A stretch of 36,084 nucleotides of DNA from Leptolyngbyaceae cyanobacterium T60_A2020_046 (lineage in GTDB: Bacteria; Cyanobacteriota; Cyanobacteriia; Phormidesmidales; Phormidesmidaceae): the NCBI GenBank assembly GCA_015272155.1, contig JACYME010000231.1:1-36084 (forward strand). The letters run 5' to 3'. The notes under the pieces are model-generated. The model made no database searches. It had not been told where the DNA came from and saw nothing but the letters and a program-made list of their open reading frames with translations. The position numbers were made by a program, and so were the translations under genes. Below are positions 9,860 to 17,511 of the stretch, piece by piece. The number at the start of each line of letters is the position of its first letter. The first letter of the stretch is position 1.

Positions 9860-9891
9860 AACCCGGCGAACGCGATCGCGCCCGCCGGGTT
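9860..9891 (-). terminator. hairpin after the DUF3386 gene, HIP1 in the loop
   Basis: Exact inverted repeat AACCCGGCG (9860-9868) and CGCCGGGTT (9883-9891), lying 26-57 bases past the DUF3386 stop codon. The loop contains the HIP1 octamer GCGATCGC. There is only a short T-containing run after the stem, so termination is likely but not certain. Confidence 0.55.
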
Positions 9892-9916
9892 CAGCCTCAG
9901 AACACAACAGCTCTCA

Positions 9917-10561
9917 CTAGCCCAAGAGTTGAATGTTCGAGAACTGGAAGATTTGCTCATCGAGCCCGTCGTCGGTTTCTGTGAAAATCTTGCGCTCCGT
10001 CAAGATCATATAGTTGCCGATCTTTTCATAGAGATCTTCAAAGTCGCTGCGGCCTCCCTTTTGCTCCCCAGTTTTGGGGTCGTGGTACACCGAGTCATAG
10101 CGGTGAGAGAGGTAGCCTTCACCCGTATCGTGGCTGCTAAAGGTATGGATGGTGACCACCACGCCGTGGATGTGGCGATGCACCATGCTGACTTCGTTGT
10201 TGCGTACCTGGTAGCGATCGCCCTCAGCCTTGCCCCCCATCAAAATTTCGACCGAGCCATCCGCCAAGGTTTCACCATAGCGAAAGGTGTTCGCCCCATG
10301 GGTGTCCTCAAAACTGCGCCGCACCCGGTGAATCGCCACCTCCCACAGTTGGCTGTGGATCGCCTTTTTCACCGCTTCATCCTCGATGCCCGACACCTCA
10401 GCCTTGAGGTCAGCAGTCACCTTGGCTCGCCCAGTGACGGTCTGATCCCCATGAGTAAAGAGCACGTCTGCGGTGTAGCCGGGGAAGTTGCTATCCCAGG
10501 TGTAGCGGTTTTCGTAAGCCGCCCGAAAGAGCTCGCGTGCTGAAACTTGCGTTCCGACCAT
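9917..10561 (-). CDS. DUF3386 family protein
   Basis: A 214-residue soluble protein that I recognise as the cyanobacterial DUF3386 family. It begins MVGTQVSARELFRAAYENRY, followed by beta-rich sequence (NFPGYTADVLF, GRAKVTADLKAEV). Other recognisable segments are IHRVRRSFEDTHGANTFRYGE and NEVSMVHRHIHGVVVTIHTF. There is no signal peptide or membrane segment and no known catalytic motif; the function is unknown. The frame extends upstream to 10729, but I choose the ATG at 10561 because AGGAGA precedes it and the upstream part is low-complexity Arg/Pro sequence. It is divergent from glgA, with about 260 bases shared between the two promoters. Confidence 0.85.
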   Translation of the reverse strand: MVGTQVSARELFRAAYENRYTWDSNFPGYTADVLFTHGDQTVTGRAKVTADLKAEVSGIEDEAVKKAIHSQLWEVAIHRVRRSFEDTHGANTFRYGETLADGSVEILMGGKAEGDRYQVRNNEVSMVHRHIHGVVVTIHTFSSHDTGEGYLSHRYDSVYHDPKTGEQKGGRSDFEDLYEKIGNYMILTERKIFTETDDGLDEQIFQFSNIQLLG

Positions 10562-10819
10562 GCATTTCTCCTGTGAAATCGAGTCACAAATCTCTAAAAC
10601 AGAATCTTTTAGCATGGTAGCGCCCAGCGGTTGAGCGGCTGGAAAACCCCGTGGCGGATATCCGCGCGGCAAACGCTCAGCGCGATCGCGCAAATCCTTT
10701 CCCCGTGGTGCCTTTCCCCCTTCCCCCACAGGAATCTATCGCCAGTCCCTTGCCTGACTGAGACGATCCTGTTTGAATAAAGTCAACCAAAAATGAACTT
10801 TTATAAACGAGGATTTTCG

Positions 10820-12295
10820 ATGTACATCGTGCAGATTGCCTCGGAATGCGCTCCAGTGATTAAGGCGGGTGGCCTTGGGGACGTGGTGTATGGGCTCAGC
10901 CGCGAGCTGGAATCGCGCGGCCACTGCGTCGAGCTGATTTTGCCCAAGTACAACAACATGCGCTATGACCACATCTGGGGGCTGCACGATGCCTACCGCG
11001 AGCTGTGGGTGCCCTGGTATGGCGCGGCGATCCACTGCTCGGTGTATTGCGGGTGGGTGCATGGGCGGCTCTGCTTCTTCATTGAGCCCCACTCCGAAGA
11101 CATGTTCTTCGATCGCGGCACCTACTACGGCTGCGACGACGATCCCATGCGCTTTGCCTTCTTTAGCAAAGCTGCGCTAGAGTTCCTCCTCCAGAGCAAC
11201 AAGCGGCCCGATGTCCTCCACTGCCACGACTGGCAGACGGGGCTTGTGCCCGTAATGCTCTACGAAATGTACAAGTACCACGGCATGGAATATCAGCGGG
11301 TACTCTACACCATCCACAACTTTAAGCATCAGGGCTTTGGTGGGTCTGACGTGCTTTGGGCCACGGGGCTCAACCGCGAGTCCTACTACTTCCATTACGA
11401 TCGCCTGCGCGACAACTTCAACCCCTTCTCCCTCAACTTTATGAAGGGGGGCATTGTCTACTCTAACCACGTCAACACCGTATCGCCCCACCACGCCTGG
11501 GAAGCCCACCACGGTAGCTGCGGCTTTGGCCTGGGTCACACGCTGCACCTCAACCAGCACAAGTTTTCCGGCATTTTGAATGGGGTGGATTACGGCATCT
11601 GGAACCCAGAAACCGATACCCACATCCCCGCCCCCTATGGCATCGAAACCTTTGAAGACAAAGCGCTGAACCGCAAGGAATTGCGCGATCGCCTACTGCT
11701 GCGCGCCGCCGACAAACCCATCGTCGCCTTTATCGGGCGTCTGGATGATCAAAAGGGCGTCCACCTCGTCCACCACGCCATGTATTACGCCCTGAATCGC
11801 GGGGCGCAGTTTGTGCTGTTGGGGTCTGCTACCGATCGCACCATCCACGACTGGTTCTGGCACGAAAAACGCCACCTCAACGATAACCCCGACATTCACC
11901 TCGAACTCAGCTTTAACGAAGACCTGGCCCATCTAATCTATGCCGGGGCCGACCTCATGCTGGTGCCCAGCAACTTTGAGCCCTGCGGCCTAACGCAACT
12001 GATCGCGATGAAATACGGCACCGTGCCCGTGGTGCGCGGCGTCGGTGGCCTGGTGAGCACCGTCTTTGATTGGGATTACGACACCGAGCGAGCTCCCGAG
12101 GAACGGACGGGCTTTGTGTTTTACGAAACGGATAATTACGCCGTTGAATCGGCGCTGAATCGCGCGATCGACCTTTATTACCAGTCGCCTCAGCATTTTC
12201 GGCAGCTTGCGATTCAGGGGATGCAGTACGACTATTCTTGGCGCAACCCGGCGGATGAGTACCTTAAGATCTACGATCACATCCGTCACAAATAA
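10820..12295 (+). CDS. glgA: glycogen synthase, GlgA2 type (ADP-glucose, GT5)
   Basis: A 491-residue GT5 glycosyltransferase that extends glycogen using ADP-glucose in the cytoplasm. It begins [21 protein letters not shown], with the ADP-glucose-binding KxGGL at residues 15-19. The GT-B fold continues with [22 protein letters not shown] and the C-terminal [26 protein letters not shown] active-site region. The N-terminal pattern ([22 protein letters not shown]) fits the second cyanobacterial isoform, often called GlgA2. That subtype call is from memory of the families. I use the ATG at 10820, preceded by CGAGGA; an in-frame ATG at 10793 would add nine residues. No other glycogen genes are adjacent. 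Confidence 0.93.
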   Translation: [491 protein letters not shown]

Positions 12296-12792
12296 CCGGA
12301 TCAGTTTATGCGGCCCAGGATGCACCGCCTCCCCTCAGGAAGGGGTGTGCTGGGTTGTCAAGGATTCCAAGATGCAGCTTCCTGGGGGAATTCCCTCATT
12401 GGTTGAGTAATACAACGCCTTTCCTGACGAGGGTTTGGGCGACTTTTTCGACCTGCGATCGCCCGATGAAATTTGTCCAACCCGGAACCCAGTGCCTATA
12501 CTGACAACGGTATCCACAACCCCAAAACGATTAAAACGCAGGCATCCAGTATTGGCAGATCTAACCTAAACAGCGCACCCGTCCTCTAGGGAAGCCGTTT
12601 GGGAACGATATTACTGGGAATAAACCCTCGATCAATCAGGGAACAGGGAGCAACGGGATCGTAGTCAGCCGAGCTGGGTTGATTGTCATCTCAGACCATG
12701 ATCTGAGAAAGGTTTCTCCAAGTGCTGAGTCGGCAAGCCTTGGGGTTGCTGTGGCGGTTTCCCGCGCGAATTCGCTCTGATGGGAGGTCAGG
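12296..12792. other. intergenic region between glgA and a small gene
   Basis: About 500 bases with no credible gene. It contains a small hairpin near 12331-12347 (CCTCCCCTCAGGAAGGGG) that may end glgA transcription, and a possible promoter at 12473-12502. The remainder shows no recognised motif. Confidence 0.4.
12473..12502 (+). promoter_or_regulatory. possible sigma-70-type promoter
   Basis: TTGTCC (12473-12478) and TATACT (12497-12502) are separated by 18 bases. The next gene starts at 12793, so a 280-base leader would be implied. This is a pattern match only. Confidence 0.22.
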
Positions 12793-13068
12793 ATGGATAA
12801 AAAACAGAAACAGCATCGCCAACAGGCAGCCCATCAATTCATCCAGTCTTTAAATGAGCTGGGAACAGTTTTGCAGCCCGATCCTGAAGGAAACGAACCC
12901 TCTTCTGCTGCGATCGAGAATGGATCGTCTCCGGAGCCTTCGCAGCCCCATCCGTCACCGCCGCATCCATCCTCGTCGCCAACCTGGGAGTCGGCCCTCG
13001 ATGAGGCCGCAAAGGATATCGAGCAGTTCATGTCCGATGTCAATTCCGATGTCAATCTCGACCCTTAA
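12793..13068 (+). CDS. small proline/serine-rich hypothetical protein
   Basis: A 91-residue soluble protein I cannot assign to a family. It has a basic N-terminus (MDKKQKQHRQQAAHQFI) and a short amphipathic helix. A central disordered segment is rich in Pro, Ser and His. The C-terminal acidic helix runs WESALDEAAKDIEQFMSDV. A good ribosome binding site (GGGAGGT) lies just upstream of the ATG, and a 10-base-stem hairpin ends the region 52 bases after the stop. Both support a real gene. No membrane segment or signal peptide is seen. Confidence 0.7.
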   Translation: MDKKQKQHRQQAAHQFIQSLNELGTVLQPDPEGNEPSSAAIENGSSPEPSQPHPSPPHPSSSPTWESALDEAAKDIEQFMSDVNSDVNLDP

Positions 13069-13119
13069 CCGTTGGGTCTACAGGCCCCCTCATCGGCGTC
13101 TGAACCCTGATTCAACAGA

Positions 13120-13154
13120 AAACCCAGGGCTGCACACTGCTAAACCCTGGGTTT
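13120..13154. terminator. bidirectional terminator-like hairpin
   Basis: Perfect 10-base inverted repeat AAACCCAGGG (13120-13129) and CCCTGGGTTT (13145-13154) with a 15-base loop. It sits between the small plus-strand gene and the convergent lipoprotein gene. The arms end in AAA/TTT, so either strand could use it. Confidence 0.7.
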
Positions 13155-13270
13155 GAAGAGGGACGCTCTGGGGATGGCTTGGTGATCGCAATACCCTGCA
13201 AATCACCACCAGCCGTACCCCCAGAGGGGATGAGACGGGCAGAAGCCCAGATTTGTTTATTGCCCTTGGT

Positions 13271-13522
13271 TTATTGCCCTTCAGGCGCACCCTCAGGGGG
13301 AGCTGAAGGATCAGCTCCGGGGGCCGTTGGGTCAACGGGCTCCGGATCCTGCATTGGCTCAGTTCCGGGCTCTGGGACCAGCGGATCAGCACCCGGATCC
13401 GTCGGCTCCACAGGCACCGTGTCTTCTGGTACTGGTTCCGTTGGTTCCCCCCCACCACAGGCTGCACCGAGGACGGCGACGCCTGCAAATAACGGCAACA
13501 AGGCCCATTTTTTGAGTTTCAT
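13271..13522 (-). CDS. small acidic, proline-rich lipoprotein
   Basis: An 83-residue predicted lipoprotein. The signal peptide MKLKKWALLPLFAGVAVLGAAC ends at a lipobox-like LGAAC, with the cysteine at residue 22 and then GGG. The mature part is unordered and rich in Pro, Glu, Asp, Thr and Gly, with repeated units such as PTDPGADP and DPTAPGADP. It is probably a membrane-anchored spacer or surface-exposed low-complexity protein; no function is known. AAAGGAG precedes the ATG. It lies 61 bases downstream of the DUF4168 gene on the same strand, so the two are probably co-transcribed. Confidence 0.75.
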   Translation of the reverse strand: MKLKKWALLPLFAGVAVLGAACGGGEPTEPVPEDTVPVEPTDPGADPLVPEPGTEPMQDPEPVDPTAPGADPSAPPEGAPEGQ

Positions 13523-13583
13523 CTGCTTTCTCCTTTGAGAGAATACACGTCATGGCGCACTGTAAGTCCACCATGACTCAGGA

Positions 13584-14066
13584 CTACTCAACGGGTAGGC
13601 GCTGAGTAATCTCAGCTCGCAAGGCGGGATCTTGCTGAGCCAATGCCAAAATTTGTTCAAATTCTTCAACAGTCAGACGTTCGGCCTCGATCGCAGCCTC
13701 AATTTCGGCCTGGGCCTCCGCCTGAATCACCGAGAGTTGTTCCACTGCCGCATTAAACTTCTCGGCTTCGTCCGGGGCAACCTCTGATGCTGCCTCAGGG
13801 GATTGCTGGACTTCTGCGATCGTATTAAACTCTTCAACAGTCAGTCCTTCAGCTTCGACTACTGCAATCAGCTCGGCTTGCGTCTCTTGACGAATCACCT
13901 GAATCGATTGGTACGCACTCACAAAGCTGTCAATCTGTGCATCCGACAGGGTCGCTTGGGGCGCTTGGGCAGGTTCAGGCTGCTGCGCTGGGGCAACTCC
14001 AGTCACGGGGGCACCCAGCAAAAACAAAGCTGCTAGGGAACCCTGCACCATTTTTGAGGTCAGCAT
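13584..14066 (-). CDS. secreted DUF4168 family protein
   Basis: A 160-residue exported protein with an N-terminal signal peptide (hydrophobic core about residues 9-25, probable cleavage near AQQ at 27-29). The mature protein is helical, acidic and Gln/Ala-rich. It contains an internal duplication: residues 57-83 and 113-139 share the pattern VI-E-QAE-A-EAE-LTVEEF--I. This composition and the paired EF-like helices match DUF4168, a family common in cyanobacteria with unknown function. It is followed by a lipoprotein gene on the same strand, so both probably act in the periplasm or at the outer membrane. Confidence 0.8.
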   Translation of the reverse strand: MLTSKMVQGSLAALFLLGAPVTGVAPAQQPEPAQAPQATLSDAQIDSFVSAYQSIQVIRQETQAELIAVVEAEGLTVEEFNTIAEVQQSPEAASEVAPDEAEKFNAAVEQLSVIQAEAQAEIEAAIEAERLTVEEFEQILALAQQDPALRAEITQRLPVE

Positions 14067-14332
14067 TTTGAGGTAGTCCTCGCTATCGACAATTGCACCG
14101 CCGCAGCTGCACTGCGACAGCAGCTCGCACGATGCACGGCGAGCACAAGATGCGCTGCACCGCGTGTTTGATTCGATAGTTAACGTAACGAAGAGGCTTG
14201 ACGCTGAGATGACGCTGAAGCGGCAGTGATGTGAAAATTAGGCTTCAGGGCGTGAGAGAACCCTGGGGACTCCCCGCGATCGCGAGTGCCCAGATGGGGA
14301 GAACCGAAGAAACAGGAACATAGAATCTAAAG
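14067..14332. other. intergenic region upstream of DUF4168 and downstream of prs
   Basis: No gene seen. This stretch should hold the promoter of the minus-strand DUF4168 gene. It includes GC-rich sequence with repeated TGCAC/GCAGC words at about 14095-14165, and one HIP1 site near 14277. Confidence 0.4.
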
Positions 14333-14334
14333 GC

Positions 14335-14364
14335 AAAAAGGCCCGCCATTGGAAACGGCGAGCC
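14335..14364 (-). terminator. intrinsic terminator of prs
   Basis: Minus-strand hairpin GGCTCGCC (14364-14357) and GGCGGGCC (14347-14340), with one G-U pair, followed directly by five Ts (14339-14335). It lies about 35 bases after the prs stop. Confidence 0.85.
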
Positions 14365-14398
14365 CCACCAGAACGATTCAGGCAGGCAGGCCAGAGAG

Positions 14399-15391
14399 CT
14401 ACCGAAACATGCTGCTCACCGAGCTTTCTTCATGAATGCGCCAGATGGCTTCACCAATCAAGTTAGCCACCGAGAGCGTTGTCAATTGTGCGAACTGCCG
14501 CTCTTCTGGCACCGGCACCGTATTCGTCACGACGACCTCTTCAAAAAGCCCATTCGAGAGGCGCTCAGAGGCTGGAGGAGAGAATACCGCGTGGGTTGCG
14601 CAGGCATACACACACTTTGCGCCTTCCTTCCGCAGGAGACGACCCCCTTCACAGATGGTGCCTGCGGTGTCGATCATGTCATCCACCAGCACCGCCGTCT
14701 TGCCCCGCACGTCGCCAATCAGGTTCATGACCTCCGCAACGTTGTGGGCTTGACGGCGCTTATCAATAATTGCCAGGGGCGCATCGTTGAGCTTTTTAGC
14801 AAAGGCTCGCGCCCGGGCCACACCCCCCACATCTGGTGACACGACGACTAAATCATCGATGCCTTTGCTGGAGATGTAATCGATGATGACGGGAGAACCA
14901 TAAACATGGTCGCAGGGGATGTCGAAGTAGCCTTGGATCTGGGCAGAGTGGAGATCCATCGCCAGCACGCGGCTTGCCCCCGCTTTGGCCATGAGGTTGG
15001 CGACGAGCTTTGCGGTGATGGATTCTCGGCCAGCAGTCTTGCGATCGGCGCGGGCGTAGCCATAGTAGGGGATGACTGCCGTGATTTGGCGTGCTGAAGC
15101 CCGACGACAGGCGTCAATCATAATCAGCAACTCCATCAGGTGGTCATTCACCGGATGGCAGGTTGGCTGGATGAGGTACACATCACAACCACGAATCGAT
15201 TCCTGAATCTGGATGTAAAGTTCACCATCAGCAAAACGCTTGCGCACCATTGGCCCCAGGTCGATCCCCAAGTAGCGAGCGACCTCCCGAGATAGGGGGA
15301 CATTGGCTGAGCCGGAGAACAGTTTGAGCCGATTGTTGTCACTGAGGGTAGGCAGCGTCGCGTGGAGCGGTAGAGTGGCAGAGCGGATCAC
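14399..15391 (-). CDS. prs: ribose-phosphate pyrophosphokinase (PRPP synthase)
   Basis: A 330-residue cytoplasmic enzyme that makes PRPP from ribose 5-phosphate and ATP for purine, pyrimidine, histidine, tryptophan and NAD synthesis. Visible family motifs include FADGELYIQIQESIRGCDVYLIQP, IPYYGYARADRK (ATP/flexible loop), and AMDLHSAQIQGYFDIPCDH. Also present are VVVSPDVGGVARARAFAKKL and the PRPP-binding VLVDDMIDTAGT. Full length for a class I PRPP synthase. The start appears to be a GTG at 15391; MIRSATLPL resembles the N-terminus I recall for cyanobacterial homologues. A strong terminator follows the gene. Confidence 0.96.
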   Translation of the reverse strand: MIRSATLPLHATLPTLSDNNRLKLFSGSANVPLSREVARYLGIDLGPMVRKRFADGELYIQIQESIRGCDVYLIQPTCHPVNDHLMELLIMIDACRRASARQITAVIPYYGYARADRKTAGRESITAKLVANLMAKAGASRVLAMDLHSAQIQGYFDIPCDHVYGSPVIIDYISSKGIDDLVVVSPDVGGVARARAFAKKLNDAPLAIIDKRRQAHNVAEVMNLIGDVRGKTAVLVDDMIDTAGTICEGGRLLRKEGAKCVYACATHAVFSPPASERLSNGLFEEVVVTNTVPVPEERQFAQLTTLSVANLIGEAIWRIHEESSVSSMFR

Positions 15392-15790
15392 AGCAGGCCC
15401 CCAAAACCGTAAATCATCATGGCAATGCTAGCACTCCCCTCCAGATTCTCTCTGAGCATTTTTCCCGATGTCTTTGGGTAGCGAATTGCCCCGACAGCAA
15501 CGGGTATCGGCACAGATGGGCAGTCTATTGAGGAGACAACTGAGTTGAAGAACGGGACGTTAGAGAAGAAGGTTAAAATCGAGTGTCTGACACCAGGGGA
15601 GTAAGGGGCGCTGACCTTTGGTAAAAGTCGAGGTAAGGCCCAGGGGAATGGTGACGGACAAAAATTTATTAAAGAAATGTTAATGCTTTATCAGAATTAT
15701 AAGCGGAATCTGTCTTGGGATGGGGGAACGCCTTGCGACAATCTATGGTGATCGAGTTGACGATAGGGCGAACGTACACCTAGAAGATTT
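15392..15790. other. intergenic region upstream of prs
   Basis: No credible gene. This should hold the prs promoter on the minus strand. An AT-rich patch at about 15659-15700 (AAAAATTTATTAAAG and surrounding sequence) stands out from the GC-rich background. Confidence 0.4.
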
Positions 15791-15912
15791 GGCGTTGCTG
15801 ATTCCCAGGATGAATTACCCTCATCTAAACCCTTCTCCCCAGGGAGAAGAAGGGCTTAAAAGGCAGCTTCCCTCTCCCCTCAGGCTACCGTGTACACACA
15901 GCTTGGCCCTCA
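15791..15912 (+). repeat. dispersed intergenic repeat, family 1, copy B
   Basis: Second copy of the element at 5668-5834, in the same orientation. It starts GGCGTTGCTGATTCCCAGGA and ends GTACACACAGCTTGG. It includes the hairpin-forming CTTCTCCC (15832-15839) and GGGAGAAG (15842-15849). It lacks the roughly 40-base insertion of copy A. Confidence 0.75.
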
Positions 15913-16158
15913 CCCCCCTCCATCCCCTCTCCCAAAAATGAGCGAGGGGCAGGCCGGACAAGGCTTTCCAGCCCCCCTTCCCCCTCCTTAGGAGCTAATC
16001 CTGTAGGGGTTTGGTCTCTGGAGTAGACTATCTAGGACTCGTCCCCACAGGAATACACAATCTCGTGTCAGAAAATCTCATGTCAGAAACAGTGCTAGAG
16101 AGCCCGGTTCGACCACCGGTAAAAAAAGTCTAGAGAAAGCCATCAACGCTACGGAGGG

Positions 16159-16476
16159 CTAAAGGTCACCGAGCAGCCATTCAGAACTGCGTTCTCCAAG
16201 GTCTAGCAAGATGCTGACGGCTTTTCCGAGACGCGGCTTTTCGCGGGTTTCTGCGATCGCCGTGCGTACATGCTCGGCCTGCCCCCAAGCGACGAGGTAG
16301 GTGGCGATGCCGTCTAAGTGCTCAAAATATTCTGCCTCGGTGAGGGGAAAGGACGCTTGCTCCAGGTAGCGCCACATCACCTGAAAGAACAGTTGGTTTT
16401 GCTGACGCCGAAACTGAACATCAAAGGAATATCCCCACTTGCCAACGATGAGTTCGTGTAGCTCTTGCCCAGTCAT
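16159..16476 (-). CDS. DUF3067 family protein
   Basis: A 105-residue soluble protein matching the DUF3067 family, which is conserved in cyanobacteria and plant plastids. It begins MTGQELHELIVGKWGYSFDVQ; also visible are FFQVMWRYLEQ-SFPLTEAEY and the C-terminal RLGKAVSILLDLGERSSEWLL. No catalytic motif is seen and the function is unknown. A GGAGAT ribosome binding site precedes the ATG. It is divergent from petC, with a 425-base intergenic region between them. Confidence 0.85.
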   Translation of the reverse strand: MTGQELHELIVGKWGYSFDVQFRRQQNQLFFQVMWRYLEQASFPLTEAEYFEHLDGIATYLVAWGQAEHVRTAIAETREKPRLGKAVSILLDLGERSSEWLLGDL

Positions 16477-16901
16477 GGGGGAGATCTCCAGTACAGCATT
16501 AACATTTTTTTACACTGCCCGCCGTCCGCACGGGCGTGTTGAGCATCACCATTGGCGGGCAGGCGGGGGCGGGGTGAGAGCTTAAGCCCTAGGCGGAATT
16601 GGGCGCGATCGCGAGTCGCGCGATCGCAGTCTCCTGTCCCAACCGACCCGCCGCATTTTGCCCAGTCCATCGGACAACGGGCGTGAGATCGGTGGCTTCC
16701 AAAACTTGGAGCGCGATCGCAGACACCTTGAAATGTAATAATACCGATATCAATCTGCAAACTTATGTGACAAGCGGTTTTAAGGGATCCAAAGCTAAGA
16801 GACTCACTCTGAAAGCTGGCTGGATGCTTTGCATATGAACATCAGCCGCTTGGCCGCAAAGCCCACTGTAGTCTGTACTGAACGGAAACTCCGCCTGGAA
16901 T
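16477..16901. other. intergenic region between DUF3067 and petC
   Basis: This should carry the petCA promoter and the DUF3067 promoter. It contains several HIP1 sites near 16605-16720 and AT-rich TAATAATACC at about 16736-16746, a possible -10 area. A minus-strand frame at 16589-16726 reads like protein and is listed as a finding; I do not call it a gene. Confidence 0.4.
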
Positions 16902-17444
16902 ATGACTCAAGCCTCTAGAATGTCTGATGTTCCCAATCTTGGGCGACGTCAATTTATGAATCTGCTGACCTTTGGTGCTGCCGCCGGAACCGTTGGCGGT
17001 ATGCTCTACCCGGTTGTGCGTTATTTTATTCCCCCTTCAAGCGGTGTTGCCGGTGGTGGAACTTTGGCCAAAGACTCCCTCGGCAAAGACGTGCAAGCGA
17101 GTCAGTTTCTCCAAACCCATACTGCTGGCGATCGCGTTTTGGTGCAGGGTCTCAAAGGCGACCCCACTTATCTGGTGGTAAAGGATGACGGCAGCCTCGA
17201 AAAGTACGGCATCAATTCAGTCTGCACCCACTTGGGATGCGTGGTGCCCTGGAATGGGAGCGAGAACAAGTTCATATGTCCCTGCCATGGTTCGCAATAT
17301 GACGCGACAGGTAAGGTCGTACGCGGCCCCGCACCGCTTTCCTTGGCTCTGGCCCACGCAGATGTGACGGAAGACGACAAGGTTTCCCTTTCTCCGTGGA
17401 CTGAAACTGACTTTAGAACCAATGAGTCTCCCTGGTGGTCTTAG
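16902..17444 (+). CDS. petC: cytochrome b6f Rieske iron-sulfur subunit
   Basis: A 180-residue Rieske protein of the cytochrome b6f complex. It passes electrons from plastoquinol to cytochrome f in the thylakoid membrane. The N-terminus has [16 protein letters not shown], a twin-arginine-type signal anchor, and a membrane helix to about residue 42. A Gly-rich hinge (GVAGGG, 48-53) follows. The 2Fe-2S cluster is bound by CTHLGC (108-113) and CPCHGS (126-131). The C-terminal [15 protein letters not shown] is typical of PetC. The ATG at 16902 gives MTQ, as in other cyanobacterial PetC proteins; a second ATG lies at 16920. petA follows directly in the usual order. Confidence 0.97.
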   Translation: MTQASRMSDVPNLGRRQFMNLLTFGAAAGTVGGMLYPVVRYFIPPSSGVAGGGTLAKDSLGKDVQASQFLQTHTAGDRVLVQGLKGDPTYLVVKDDGSLEKYGINSVCTHLGCVVPWNGSENKFICPCHGSQYDATGKVVRGPAPLSLALAHADVTEDDKVSLSPWTETDFRTNESPWWS

Positions 17445-17511
17445 GGCGATCGCGGTTCCTGACTCTCACCCATTGTTTTGCGCGTTGCGCTGTGTTGTTG
17501 ACTCTGCACTG

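Noticed and set aside
10562-10729. N-terminal extension of the DUF3386 protein
   Set aside because: The extension is Arg/Pro-rich and unlike the family, and a good ribosome binding site supports the ATG at 10561.
15720-15941. 73-codon frame through repeat family 1 copy B
   Set aside because: Its sequence is that of the repeat and is not preserved as a frame in copy A.
16105-16125. tRNA-like T-arm (CCCGGTTCGACCACCGG)
   Set aside because: The flanking bases do not pair as a T-stem, there is no D-arm, anticodon arm or acceptor stem around it, and the sequence fits the short peptide frame better.
17422-17511. Upstream extension of the petA frame into petC
   Set aside because: It overlaps the petC 3' end and does not resemble a cytochrome f signal peptide; the ATG at 17512 or 17527 gives the expected length.
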